DNA of 64,000 nucleotides from Haplosporangium gracile (lineage: Eukaryota > Mortierellomycota > Mortierellomycetes > Mortierellales > Mortierellaceae), in NCBI GenBank assembly GCA_015499985.1, contig JAAAUF010000037.1, forward strand, positions 24,858 through 88,857, written 5' to 3'. The notes under the pieces were generated by a model. That model was given only the letters and a program-made list of their open reading frames with translations, was not told where the DNA came from and did no database searches. Shown piece after piece: positions 49,849 through 61,758 of this stretch. The stretch's first letter is position 1. The number at the start of each line of letters is the position of its first letter. The translations under genes and the position numbers were made by a program.

Positions 49849-51130
49849 TAAGGACGGACAGGTTGAGGGGAATGAGAAAGTGGAGATAACATCTGGCTAG
49901 ATCTTGGCGTGCTTTGATTAAAAAGAGGATTAGGAGGAAGATCATAGGGACTTTTGGGAGTAGGATGAGACGGAAGGTGAGGAGAAGGATGAGGGAATTG
50001 TGAACCAGGCACCGTCTCAACAAAAAGTTGGTGGACTACTCGGCGGTGGCGGCGGTGGAGGGTGAGAAGGAGGGGTTGGGAAAGTACTAAAAACTCCTAA
50101 AAGAAAAAAGGGCGCTATTGAACTTACACTCGAATCAAACAGTCTGTTTCTGATCTTACTATAACTCCTGCTCGCCAGATCCATCCCTCCCTGTCTGTGC
50201 AAAATCCCATGAACGTTCAGTTCCAGGTATCCAATCTGCGAATACTAATATTACTTTACCCACCGCATCGTCCCCTGCAAATCTTCCAAACCTCTATAAA
50301 GCCTCACAAGTTCGCACTCTATAACTCAGATCCTGAAATTGCTCTCTTCCCTTTCACGCGTCAATTGGTCCTGGAAAGCTGTCATGAGCGTCTGCATGTC
50401 CTGTTAGGCCCCCTTGCGAAAAAATGTCAAATGCGATGTTCATAGTCTTCATGGCCGTGTTTGTTTTCTGGACCTACATCTCATCAAGTTTGCTAATTCG
50501 GGCGTTGATCTTTTCGAGATATGCCGTGAATCCGTCCTTATTGACAAGTATCATTTCGGGCCGGAATGTCCTGCTGCTGCTTGCTGCGGGTACCGATGAT
50601 GAAGACAAAAACGGAGAAACCATTTCGGCCGGCATGGCAGGTAAGGAAGAGGAGGATGGTGGTTGATGATAACGAGGTTATTGGGGTTTGGGGGCCACGG
50701 CTCCATTGTATCTAAATATTTAGCAAATGCGCAATAACTTGAATTGGTGAATCGATCGAGAAAATCGGGAAGGGAGGAGGGCATTGGCTTGTTTTCGACA
50801 ATTTTTATGACAAAATTTCCTCCGGCCAAGACATCGGCGTTCATATTGACGCCTGTCTGTTGCAGTTGCCGTTGGAACACCTTCGGAGGGTCCTTGAAAA
50901 AAGTTAAAGAAGTGTTCATCATGTACCTCGAGGGGCGATGCCGTCGACTTGCTCATCAGGGCTCGACTGGTCGTGGTCCGCTTCCTGCAACTGTCGGATC
51001 TCATCGTTGCTCTTAAGGAATGTGACATGAAGTTTGGGAAAGTGAAAGAAGCAAACAGAAAGTAGAATGTCCCTGAATTTTCCATTTTCGTTTTTGTTTC
51101 TCAGATCCGATTGAACAGCCACCCAACTTG
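49849..51130 (-). pseudogene. Decayed multi-domain gene (pseudogene)
   Basis: The minus strand is clearly protein-like over about 1.3 kb but is broken by stops and frame changes. Readable blocks in order: FLKSNDEIRQLQEADHDQSS; KVFQRQLQQTGVNMNADVLA with VIKIVENKPMPSSLPDFLDR; PAEMVSPFLSSSVPAASSSR with GFTAYLEKINARISKLDEM; TLMTAFQDQLTREREESNFR; CELVRLYRGLEDLQGTM; QGGMDLASRSYSKIRNRLFD; and a Pro-rich end (PKSPYDLPPNPLFNQSTPRS). In-frame stops include 50474-50476 (TAG) and 50326-50328 (TGA). A frame change is needed near 50670, where the other frame has TAA at 50678-50680. The middle blocks are coiled-coil-like. I do not recognise the family. Very small introns were considered but would be only about 28-35 nt, far below the rest of this window. 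Confidence 0.5.
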
Positions 51131-51161
51131 CTGTCCAGCGTAATTTTTTTTATTTTTGCGT

Positions 51162-53495
51162 TCAAATCTCAATCAAGTTGCCGATACAACAACTGCACTG
51201 CTGAACACCCCAATCAACAAGACCATCCAACCGAACATCATACTGCCGCTGGTGCTGGTGCTGCTGAGATTTGAGTGGTGAAGCAGGCTTCTTCTCCTCT
51301 TCCTGCGGGAACTTGAGGGTCTCGAGATGTTTGAGTTCAGAAAGACGGGTGAGCGGCACCTCATGGTTGTGCCTACGCTTGCTCTCTAATGCCGCAAGGG
51401 CCTCCTGGATCTGTTGCTGGATCCGTTCTGCCTCGGCTCGCTCCTCCTTGGTCATGTTGGCCGTAATCACCGGCGGTATTTCCTCCTCTTCGGTCTGGAT
51501 CTGAGGTGGTGGGCCATCAGGAAGCTTGATCGTAGATGAAAGTGATGGCTGCTTTTGGTGGTGATGTTGAAGATACTGCTTTTGACGCGGTTGCTGTTGG
51601 AGCTGTTGCTGTTGCGAGTGTTGTTGTGGGATGAGTGGTACTGGCGGTGGTGGTGGTGCTGTTGATACAGGCATCAATTGCCTCTGTTCAGAGCCCAGCG
51701 TCCTGCGCTGAGATGACCGCCGACGTTGGCGTTGTTGCTGTTGGTACTCGTACTGTCGTTGCACCTGATCCAGTTGCAGCTCGAGCGTAATCTTTTCCTG
51801 TCGCAGGTTGTCGTATCCTCGTTGGAGAACTGTGATCTGATCCATCAAAAACTTGCTTTTCCGCTGCTCCAGTGTCAGAGATGCGTCCTGTTTTTGTTGT
51901 TGTTGTTGTTGTGCTGCTCCGTTGACTGTAAACCGCCGGGTGGGCTTGGACTGGCGAGAGTGGGAACTAGCTGCAACAGAAGAGAGGATCGAAGCCAGCG
52001 CGCCGTCACCCAGGACAAGACCTCCATGTAACGTCTGCTGCGGCGGCTGTGATGAAGATAGTAGTGATGAATGTGACTGGATCATGCTATGGAGGGTCGA
52101 TGATGTCGAGAAGGACTCCGATGGGTGCTTTTGGTGGTGAACAATAGCCTTGCTGCTGTGGTCGCCCCAAGGACTTTTGCTGTGTAACGACGACGACTCC
52201 GCCTGTTGTTGCTGTTTTTGTTGGTGATGCTGTTGCTGAATCTTTTGCAAGAAAGATAGTTGAGCCTGAGTCTGAACATGCTTGTGGCCCATTGCCAAGA
52301 CAAGGTCCTGTAGCTGTTCGACTTCATTCTTGTACCTTGTCACAACAGCCTCCAGTCCAAGCGTAGCCTGACTCGTCCTCTGTCGCTCCCGCTCAAGCGT
52401 CTCTGACAGCCTCGACCTGTCCTCGATCAGTTCCGTGACCCGAGCCCGAAGTTCCCTCAACTGCTCAATCAACGACCGATTCTCGTCCTGCAAGCTGCCG
52501 AGCATATCCGTTGACCCTCGTAACCGCTTCAAGAACTTGGCGTTGTCGGAATGACACTCGACCATTTCGAGCGAAAGCGAGTCTCGGTCGAGGGTCACCT
52601 CCCTGAGTTCTCGTTTCTGTTCCTGAATTTGGGTCTTCAGTTTTTGATTTTCAGTCAAGGTAGTCTCGAGTTGGTTTCTGAGGTGACTCGTATCGATCTG
52701 GCTCTTAGAGAGTTGGGCCAAGACCAGTTCATGTTGATGTTTTAGGGTCTGAAGGGAGACTTGAGTGTTACTCGATTGTTGTTGGTATTGAGAGAGACGC
52801 TTTTCGCGCACTGTCGACGTTTGTTCTTGTTGTTGGAGCTGTATCCGAAGCGACGATAGTTCTGTCTGGAGGGCGTCGCATCGTTCCTGTAGCGAATGAG
52901 ACAACGGTGGCGACGAAGGTGAAGTTGAGGTCAGTGACAAGGTCGTTGGAGAAAAGTTGGTCCGAAGATGTGAATATGATGAATATGGGGTTGTCGGAGT
53001 CATGGACGAAAGCGGAGGCGAGGGCAAGGATGTGTTCGGTTGGTGGTGGTGGTGATATGATAAGGTATCCCTGTTGTCGTAGTCATTGTTGTTGTCCGTT
53101 GCCTTGTTCGCCTCGTAGAGGTCCGTTGAAGAGGAGGAGGTCATGCCTGGAAGGGAGCCCTGAGGGCAGCTGGCGCTTCCACTTTTGCTGTTGTTGAGGA
53201 GCGATAGATTCCTTGAGGTAAAAATAGGGGTCGGCCTGGTGGCACTGGTTGGAGTTGTTGTTCGTGGTGGTGATGCTGGTTTGGTGGTGATGGCGTTTCT
53301 TGTTCTCAGGATGAGAGCGGTGGTGTTGATGGAGGAGTGTTTGTTTGTGCGGTTGTTGGTATGTTCGGTTGGTGGTAAGAAAGAGGAGGGAGATGATGGA
53401 TGGAAGGACGAAGGAGAAGAAGAAGAAGAAGTGAAAGAAGTGAAAGGGATGAAGTCAACAGGTGCAACCCCGTGGAGATGAGGTGAGTTCGACAT
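51162..53495 (-). CDS. Long coiled-coil protein, unknown function
   Basis: Single exon, 777 aa, starting at MSNSPHLHGVAP. Residues 1-200 are Ser/Thr/Pro/Asn-rich and disordered. Residues about 205-400 form a long coiled coil (ERCDALQTELSSLRIQLQQQ through LEAVVTRYKNEVEQLQDLVL). A Gln/His/Ser-rich stretch follows, then a second coil near 545-605 (LMDQITVLQRGYDNLRQEKI), a polyproline/polyQ region, and a third helix near 690-725 (KEERAEAERIQQQIQEALAA). The annotated end is DWGVQQCSCCIGNLIEI, but the +1 frame across the same bases encodes a membrane-helix-like end (see findings). No enzymatic motif is seen. A cytoskeletal, septin/polarity or membrane-tethering scaffold would fit, without evidence to choose. 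Confidence 0.75.
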   Translation of the reverse strand: MSNSPHLHGVAPVDFIPFTSFTSSSSSPSSFHPSSPSSFLPPTEHTNNRTNKHSSINTTALILRTRNAITTKPASPPRTTTPTSATRPTPIFTSRNLSLLNNSKSGSASCPQGSLPGMTSSSSTDLYEANKATDNNNDYDNRDTLSYHHHHQPNTSLPSPPLSSMTPTTPYSSYSHLRTNFSPTTLSLTSTSPSSPPLSHSLQERCDALQTELSSLRIQLQQQEQTSTVREKRLSQYQQQSSNTQVSLQTLKHQHELVLAQLSKSQIDTSHLRNQLETTLTENQKLKTQIQEQKRELREVTLDRDSLSLEMVECHSDNAKFLKRLRGSTDMLGSLQDENRSLIEQLRELRARVTELIEDRSRLSETLERERQRTSQATLGLEAVVTRYKNEVEQLQDLVLAMGHKHVQTQAQLSFLQKIQQQHHQQKQQQQAESSSLHSKSPWGDHSSKAIVHHQKHPSESFSTSSTLHSMIQSHSSLLSSSQPPQQTLHGGLVLGDGALASILSSVAASSHSRQSKPTRRFTVNGAAQQQQQQKQDASLTLEQRKSKFLMDQITVLQRGYDNLRQEKITLELQLDQVQRQYEYQQQQRQRRRSSQRRTLGSEQRQLMPVSTAPPPPPVPLIPQQHSQQQQLQQQPRQKQYLQHHHQKQPSLSSTIKLPDGPPPQIQTEEEEIPPVITANMTKEERAEAERIQQQIQEALAALESKRRHNHEVPLTRLSELKHLETLKFPQEEEKKPASPLKSQQHQHQRQYDVRLDGLVDWGVQQCSCCIGNLIEI

Positions 53496-54410
53496 GGCGC
53501 ATACACTGGGCTGTCTTCAAAAGGTTGTGTGTTGCTGTGGCGCTATCGCTTCGGACGATGTGGAATGACAACTTGTCTATTTGTGTGTGTACGAAATGAA
53601 AAAAATGTTTGGTTGCAGGAGGACAGGGGAAACGGGAGAGGAATGTAGTACAATAAGGTATTGGACCAAAGATGGACTAATGGATAGATAGCTCGAAAGC
53701 TGCAGTAGGATGAGAGGAAAGGAGAGGGAGAGTCAAGGCAACGGAAGAAGACTATGGGTCAACATGGAGGAGGATTGTGAAGAAGAAGTGAAAGTGGGAA
53801 AAAAAACACAGAAAAGAAAAAGAAATAAAAAAGAAAAAAGAGAAACGGGGAATGGTGCACATTGCGACCCTAATAAATACCTGTCTTTTCTTTGTGCTCG
53901 AGTGCTCGAAACCATCTCTCTCTCTCTCTCCGGTGTCATCTACATGAATTCGCCTACTCATTTTTCTTTCTCTGGGTCTCACTCGCCGGAAGACTCAACT
54001 TGTCCTTGTTTCTCGCCTCGCTCGCTCGTTCGTCCCTCTTTTTTCAACCCCTGGACCAGTTTATCAAATTGGTGCTCATCGTACAATATTGTATTTCATT
54101 GTAGCTCACGGCCAGCTCAAATGACAATGCACCGCCTGTGCTATGCTTTCGGACACCCATCTTCTTAAGGAAAACATTTTTTTCTTTGCCCTATCCTGCA
54201 TGGTCGGTCATCCGTAGAGCAAGTATGCGATTAAAATTACAGGTCAATTGTTTATTTTTAGGAGCCGAACACACTTTTTCTGCTCCTTCCTACTTCTCCA
54301 CTGTCTCTCGTCTCCTCTTCTTCCTCCACCATGTCCAACTCTCTCTGTCTCTCTCTCTTTATATCTAGCAAAGGGAGTTTTCAATGACGAGAATAGCATG
54401 ACACTCCACA
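53496..54410. other. Spacer between coiled-coil gene and PEX7
   Basis: 5' region of the coiled-coil gene and 3' region of PEX7, both on the minus strand. Short CT runs occur at 53910-53930 and 54338-54360. No gene or RNA is seen. Confidence 0.45.
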
Positions 54411-56222
54411 TTACATGAGACACCGTGGCGTAAAGACGTGAACACTCTCGTCCCAGGCACAGGTCGCAATCTCCCGATCTCGGTACAGGTTGAAATCAAC
54501 GCCGAGCACGAACTCTGTATGGGCATCATGGATTTCAATCATATCGCCCGTCGTGATGTCCCACATCCGCATCGTCATGTCGTACGAGGTTGACGCCACC
54601 AATGATCCAGTGTGAGGCGAGCACTTGACCTTGCGAACAGCGTACTCGTGACCTCTCAAGCAGTTCAACTCGCGGTCAGGACGACGCAGATCCCACACCT
54701 TGATGGTATGATCGACCGATCCTGTCACAACGGTGTGATCCTGGTACTTGTTCCAGTCCAGTGTCAACACCTCGTTACCATGTGCAAGAATAGTCTGAAT
54801 AGGTGCTGGCGAGTTGGTATCCCAAAGCTTGACAGTGTGATCTCCAGAACATGATGCAAACAGCGAAGGTGAATGAGGCGACCACATTGCCGCATAGACA
54901 CAGTGGGAGTGTCCTTTGAACGTCTGTAATGACTGAGGGCTGTTTTGGCTCCACTAATATCACCACCGGCGAAAAAGGAAAAAAGGTGTTAGCACATCAC
55001 TAAGACAGGAGAGGCGAATGAGTATACTCGTAAGCCACCCATGAACAAGTAGAATATAGAGACGTACAAGTTTGATGGTGTTATCCCAGGACGCACTCAG
55101 GAACGAGTCCTTCCTGACCAAGTTCCAGTTGACAGAAAAGACTTCCCGTTGATGTTCATGCCAGTTTTGAATAGGGAAGTCCTAGTTGATGTAGAAAAAA
55201 ATGAAGTGTAAGAGGCGTGGAAAATCAATCCCGGTTCAAATACATAGTTCGAATCAAATACGCAAAGAACAATGTGACAAGGACGGCATCCTGACTTACA
55301 GCCAATGTGGTATCCCAGAGTTTTATGGATCCGTCGCCGCTAGCTGTGATCAATTGGTTCTCGTTGACTTCACTCCAGCAGACATCGAAAAGACCATCCT
55401 GTGTGTCAAAACTATAAGTTGGATCGATGGAGAAGAAAAGAGTTAGCAGGTATACATGGAGTATTGAGGTCAATTGAGGGAAGTGTACCAAGGGACAGGA
55501 AAGGACGAAGTTGCTGTCGAGAAGGGTTAAGGGTTGTCATCTTTCATGTGTTCCGTCGGCAAGTCGGTGACCGAGAGAACACCAAAGAAGAAACCTTGGC
55601 GAGAAGCTTGTTCTGTCGGTCCCCCCTTCGGTCTTCCTTGAGGTGGCGGGCAAACTCCAATTGGTTCACTTTGACCAGCACCAAAAATTATTTCGTTTTC
55701 TTCCTCTCATTGCTCTCCTGAGCCGATCAGGCCCTCTCGCTCTCTTTTACTTCGTGTTCCGTGTGCGGATCAAAAATTCATGAAAATGTTGTCCATCGTT
55801 TTGTTGGGCAAGAAAAAAAAAAAGGAAGGCGCCAGTAAATAGAGAGACACACACAAAGGTTGGATATCTTACACTCTATCGGTGTTGATGACTCCTCCTG
55901 CTGGTCCAGCCCCTACGTTGAGAATATGAAGACGTCCGTTCCCGACAAGTCCAAAATTGGAGGCAGTGGCAACTGCGAGCTTGTGTTCAAAAAAGGGACT
56001 CCATTGTACCTATCAAGAGGACATCCAAATGAGGAAGACAAAGGATGGCGAGAGGTTAGTCCACACAAAAGAGACAAAGAGTGCTATGTCGTTGCTACTG
56101 CACAGTTGCCATTGCAGGGTGGCGCCCCCTTGGTCGAGCCGAACGGAAAAAGAGAGGTGCGAAAAGATATAAAAACATACAGCGTATCCGTTGTAGCCAG
56201 TGGTGCGGTGCTTTGCGAACAT
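54411..56222 (-). CDS. PEX7: Peroxisomal targeting signal 2 receptor Pex7
   Basis: Cytosolic WD40 receptor that binds PTS2 signals (such as on thiolase) and carries cargo to the peroxisome with a co-receptor. Exons (minus): 56222-56181, 56009-55873, 55411-55300, 55181-55068 and 54953-54411 give 315 aa, the family length. It begins [20 protein letters not shown], the usual Pex7 N-terminus, then [22 protein letters not shown] blades follow: [100 protein letters not shown] and [20 protein letters not shown]. The propeller is complete with no disruption. It is divergent from the secreted hydrolase gene (764 bp apart). Confidence 0.95.
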
Positions 56223-56986
56223 GACGATTGTGGTGCTTGGTTTCCTGGCTGGTTAATGAGGAGTGTTTTGTTCCTTTGGTTGTTCTTGTAGCGAGGAAGG
56301 AATGAGAGTCGTCTGTCCTGATGTCCTCGGTGGGCGTGTGAGTTCGTGGTGAGCTGGAAAAAAGAAGCGAATGTCAAACGGCTCTGGGAAGGAAAGGGTA
56401 CTTTCAAAGCCGGGAAATTCAATGCCTATCACATGCCGGTCCTACACGTGACCTTTCGAGTGAAGACTCATTTTTCACCTTTTTTTGCTTTCGGGCGATA
56501 GTGTGGTGAGTATGGAGACAAACAGCTAACCCTGGAAGAAAGCATGCAAGGAAAGAGAGTAATATCTCTCGGTTTTGACAGAGGGATGAACTGGATAGTA
56601 AAAAAAAAAAAGGTGTCTTTAGCTCACATCCCCACAGCGGCTCGCTCTGCGAACCATTTGACAGTGAACTACCATGACTGTTTCTAGATAGCAATTGAAG
56701 AAAGGACGCAATCAAAGATACCATGTCTGATTGTTTGAACAAAAGCATCAACGCCGTTAGGCTTGCTGAATCGGCCATTGAAGTATGGGATCGCCGTTTC
56801 AGGCACAACCAACTGTGTGCGCAGAATGATGGCAAATCTTTCCCACGATTGAAAGTAATTCCTCACATACAACAAACAAATACGGAGAGAAAAAGGCGTG
56901 AAGTTCCTGGTTTCTTTTTCACACTTTTCTTCTTTCCCCAAACATATCACCCTTCACGCTTCTTTTTTAACACATTCGCGACAGTC
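56223..56986. promoter_or_regulatory. Divergent promoter region, PEX7 and secreted hydrolase
   Basis: 764 bp between divergent starts. ORFs on both strands (up to 138 codons) are not gene-like. A T-rich patch precedes the hydrolase ATG. I identify no specific factor site. Confidence 0.45.
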
Positions 56987-59900
56987 ATGAAGACCTTGAC
57001 CTGCTGGCTGATGCTAGCATCCATCACCATTCCCCTTCATTCAATCACCGCCTCCACAATTGTCCACAAACAGCAGCAACCACTTACGACCAATGTTCAC
57101 ATGGAAGACAACAATGCACACCGCCAAACTGTTATGGGAGCCGATGACAACGACGGCTCATACTTTGACGACGCAACGTATGCCAAGTATACTGCTCGAC
57201 ATGTCCCCATCGACACAACCTGGCAGGTAAGTACAAGCGCGCCAAAACAATAGCCATTTATGTTAACCTCTCCCGCGTGTGCAGCCCGGTCTCTCGGAGG
57301 TTCAATTGTCGTTGGCTCTTATTTCTCTACCAGGTGTTAGGACCATTCCCGACTGGAATGCGTGAGCAGGATTTTGGCGCCGATCCCCTGGAGGCATTTG
57401 GTAAAATACCAGCGGACCCTGGTTTCAGTGATCAGTTCCCTTGAATGCTGCTTATCTGTCAATCACTGAGTTACTAATCATGTGTTGATCAAAATGTACT
57501 TTCCTTGCTGTCTCAATTGTTTGTAGGAGGGTTCCGACAATTGGAGTACGATGCCAAGGCACAGTTCCCGTCAGAGCTGGCACTGGACGGTGTTGTTGGC
57601 TGGCACACTACAAAGATGGACCATCACGGATGGATCAACGTCCATTATCCCGACATCAAGTAAGCGATTTTTGGCGCATAGACATTGACATCCATCCAAT
57701 CGCACAGCAGCCTTTTTGCGGTTTTATTCGATCTTTCTCCTTCTTACTTTTTGTCTCTTTCGATTCTGACGAGAATAGGTGGGAGTTTAATCAACTGTTC
57801 TTGGGATGGGGATTCAATCAATTCCAGGCATGGGCGCGGACAACAATCACCGTCCCCAATATCAAACACGGCGAAGGAGATACCAGCAGTGACGGGCTCG
57901 TCTCCATTACTATTCAATTGGAAAATGTCGGCGATTTCTATGTGGACGACGAACGATTCTCGGGAGACTGGTACGGCTACGGACTTACTCGACACACCCT
58001 ACGACTCCGGCCTGGTTCTCGACACACTCTTTCGGTACGCGTCGTCCATGAAGTTCGCATTTTTGGTGGCGTCATCTTGCCACCACCCTCCAAATTCAAG
58101 TGCGAGCTGAGGTTACCGTTCCCGTATGGACATGAGGGGCTTAATGGATCGTATCGGCCCATGGTTCAAGTTGTAAAAGAAGGAACTGGTGGGGTCATTG
58201 TCATGGATGCTGTGAATGGGGTTCTTGCAGGAGAATACATCAGTGTGGCACTCCGGAATGTTGGCAGTCAGTCTGTTGTTATAAAGTCAGTCAAGGTTCT
58301 CCGAGGATCTCGTGTCCTTGGAGCACAACTTGCGGACCAGGACAAGAACGATATACGTATCTTCCCTTCGACTCACCGTCCAATTGCTATTCGGCTCGGG
58401 AAATTAACTGGATCTGAAGCAGCAACGGATGATTTCCGTGGAGGAGAGTTTACTCTACGATTTGAGGTAACGACATTGTCGCCTGATCAAATGGGACAAG
58501 AACATATTGGATTCTTAACGACAGAGGCGCTTTCAATTGCTCAGCGCAAATGGGGTGAACCCTACATCTATACCTTCCGAGACTTTGACGGCACCATCCA
58601 CTATGCTGCCGCGATCCCTCCAAGCAACCCCGAGTCTCAACCCTCCAATTCAGCCCCTGTCCTCGTTGCTCTACATGGCGCTGGTAAATTTTGTCACGAA
58701 AAATTATTGCTGTATGGTTTTGAGATACGACATACACTGGCTTACAAGTACTTTTTTACGACTTTTACAAGGTGTCGAGGTCACTCAGTCTCCGTTCTGG
58801 CTGTCAGAATATACCCAGCGGGAGCGAACCTGGGTATGATTTCCGTCAAAGACATGTCATTATGTACCAATTCTTGGCTTACAGTAAGACTAAAAACCAA
58901 CCATCACCCTCTTGCCATATAGATCGTATTGCCCACAGGACGTTCGCCATGGTAACTTGACCCCCTGATTCGTTGGATTTACGCACGATCCTTGATCTTG
59001 ATATGCGGACTAAATGAAAGTATCGATGTTAACATCCGTAGGGGCTACGACTGGCATGGGGCGAGTATCAAAAACGTCATGAATGCGATCGACAGCCTGG
59101 CTTATCACTTGCCAGGAGTTCCAGAGCACTTGAAGAGTCTCCCAGGAATCAAACCGGACCCCAACAGGTTGTTCATGGCTGGTGAGTCTCCAACCAATCT
59201 GTGTTGTTGCCGTGTGAGCGATAGAACGTACGAGGAGCGCAAAATCATAGGAAAGAAACTGATGATACGTCTCCATCTTCTTACTGCCGCATCGATACAG
59301 GACACAGCAATGGCGGACAAGGAGCTTGGCACTTGGCGACGCACTTTCCGGACAAAGCGATTGCAGGTATGGCCCCTTTTCGAGATTGGTTCTGAACCCA
59401 AACTCTTCCGAGCGCATATGCGGGTAAATATAATAACGTGCACAACTGACCTTTGTCCTTGCACACATAGTCACGCCTGCGGCAGGGTACGTCAACATCA
59501 AGCAATATGTCTCCTTCTCGGGCTGGCTGAGCAATTCCTACACGGATGCACATCTGCGAGGAGTAAGGCTGGATACAAAAAAAAATGTGGGAGATTTTGG
59601 CTGGTTTTTTTTTTTTGCTTTTTTAAGGGGACAATTCCATCGAGCAGCTAATGTTGATTGTCGCGATTTTTTTTTATTTTACAGATACTAGAGTCGTCTA
59701 TCATCGAGTTTGACAACGATGTCCATATGTCGAACACCGTAAGCATCCCATTTCTCTGCTTATTGTGCTTGAGAAACTGAGGTCCGAGTGTGTGTTTCTA
59801 ACCAAATGAACGCGATCCTGCATCATTTTAGGTCGGTATTCCTATCTTAGCGAGGACAGGGAGTGTGGACGATAACGTTCCCCCATTCCATTCCAGGAGA

Positions 59901-61758
59901 ATGGTTCGTTTGGGACAAGAAAATGCACATAACACCTCTGCCATTCGGTATGTCACTCACTATCCTAAAACACGGACCTTTGAGATATCAACAGACTGCA
60001 TTCACTTGCTTCATAATACTCATTTGATATTCGTGTTTTCTTTATGAACTATATAGATTGTCGGAGGTTCCAGGACAGGGTCATTGGTTCACGGGCGTAT
60101 TACAGGATGCTGTCATGACCGTGTTCTTGCAGACGCACTTACATGACACTCTTGTCACGCTAGCAAACGAAAGCCAAACTGGCGAGGAGGTGAAGACAGT
60201 GGTCCGCCCACTTTTCCCTGATACTTGTGTGATCACAGTCATCAATCCTGCTGGCATGGGATCGAAATGCGGGATTCAAGTGGAGCAGCTTCATATTCCT
60301 TACCGGTAACGTCATTTCCATGGCTTGTTGTTCGGTTGTGTCTTCTTTGTCAGCGTTTTTCTTTTGAGCTTAACATCAAATTCATGCATTGTTCTTTACT
60401 GTTATAGGAAAGGAACTATAAAACTTGAGGTTATGAAGGGCGATCATGGAGGCAAGCTGCCGACTTGGATTATGGTGACGACCAATATCCGTCGCTTTAC
60501 CTTTTCAAACTTGCATTTGGCGCTTCAACAACAACGACATGGGCGTATTGGGAAGCTGGTGATCGACGGCACGACGTTTGATTTGACTGGAAGAGACCTG
60601 TCTGGATCTGTTTCTTTTGTCAAAGAAGACAGACAGTCGTCAAAGACAGGACAGCTCTGGAAGGTTCGTAACTAGTCCACATTGTATTTCAGACAATAAT
60701 CCAAGTAGTCAGAATCTTCTACATCTGGTGTTGATAGTATGGATACTTCTTTGTTACTGTTGTCCTATAGATTGTCGAAGACGATGGATGGAAACAACAC
60801 GAGAGACATCGGGAAACATACGGACCTGCGATCCAGGTCCTGGAAAAGCGAGTTGTGATTGTGCTCGGAACTCATTTCGACAGCACGCAGTTCTCAAGGA
60901 CAGTCGACAGGATTGCCAAATTGGTGTCGCACGATATTTATCAATACGGACGCGGTGATGTCGAAGTCCTCACAGATAACGAGTTCCTTGACAGATATGG
61001 CGATGGTTCTTTGGGGATGAAGGAAGGCGAGAGGGTCAATCTTATTCTCATTGGAGATGCGCGCCAGAACAGTGCCACTCACTTTGTTCTTGGAGAGCGG
61101 AAGTCAGAAGGTATCTCTACTTTGAACGTTCACTTTCTTACTCTGAGTCCTGCTTTTAGATTCTGCTTTACATCCTCTAACTGACTATCTTGTTCATTGA
61201 TGTACATGTAGTAACGATTGACACAGAGGAGGGAGTCGTCTCCATCCATCCCACCGGCCAAGACTTTGAACAACCAGGCACAGGTCTATTAATGATCCGT
61301 CCCTGGGGACCGTCGAACCTAGCAATGATGATTGCAGGACTAGACCCTCAAGGCCTCGAAACTGCTGCCAGACTGCTCCCTAAACGAACCGGCATGCTAG
61401 TGCCTGACTGGAGTAAGTGCCCTTTCTCTTTTGAAGTTTTCTGAACTGTAAAGAAATGATGACCAAGTAGAACAGTACTTGACTTGTAGAACGCACTGAC
61501 ATGTGCGCGCAAATGATACCGTTCTTTTTTGTATTATTTGTGTCTATAGTTGTAACGGGACCTGAGATGGCGTGGAAAGGCGCAGGCGGAATCCTTGCTA
61601 CTGGGTAAATATCCTGGACTACAACTACAACGTCTTTTATTATCGTGTATACGTCCTCACTCTTTCGCCCGTGATTCTCATACGTGCCCTTCTCTCTTAT
61701 TTATTGATTTAGGTACTGGGGCAACCGCTGGGAGTATTTATCAACCATGTCCGCATAG
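56987..61758 (+). CDS. Secreted S9-like (prolyl-oligopeptidase-type) alpha/beta hydrolase
   Basis: Seventeen exons close in frame to 1016 aa: 56987-57226, 57334-57400, 57527-57659, 57779-58683, 58772-58833, 58923-58951, 59042-59181, 59301-59366, 59471-59562, 59685-59738, 59832-59947, 60057-60305, 60408-60663, 60771-61110, 61212-61412, 61550-61604, 61713-61758. A signal peptide (MKTLTCWLMLASITIPLHS) covers residues 1-20 or so. The N-terminal block WQVLGPFPTGMREQDFGADP is typical of a large fungal secreted family annotated as peptidase S9-like. VLVALHGAG suggests the oxyanion region. GHSNGGQGAWH is the nucleophile elbow (catalytic Ser), TGSVDDNVPP the probable Asp, and PGQGHWFTG the probable His. 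A long C-terminal region continues past the triad. The natural substrate is unknown; peptidase or esterase activity is inferred from the fold. Confidence 0.85.

Noticed and set aside
50230..50960. Very short introns (about 28-35 nt) that would rescue the broken minus-strand gene
   Set aside because: All other introns in the window are at least about 88 bp, and the tiny ones still do not restore a single frame across all blocks.
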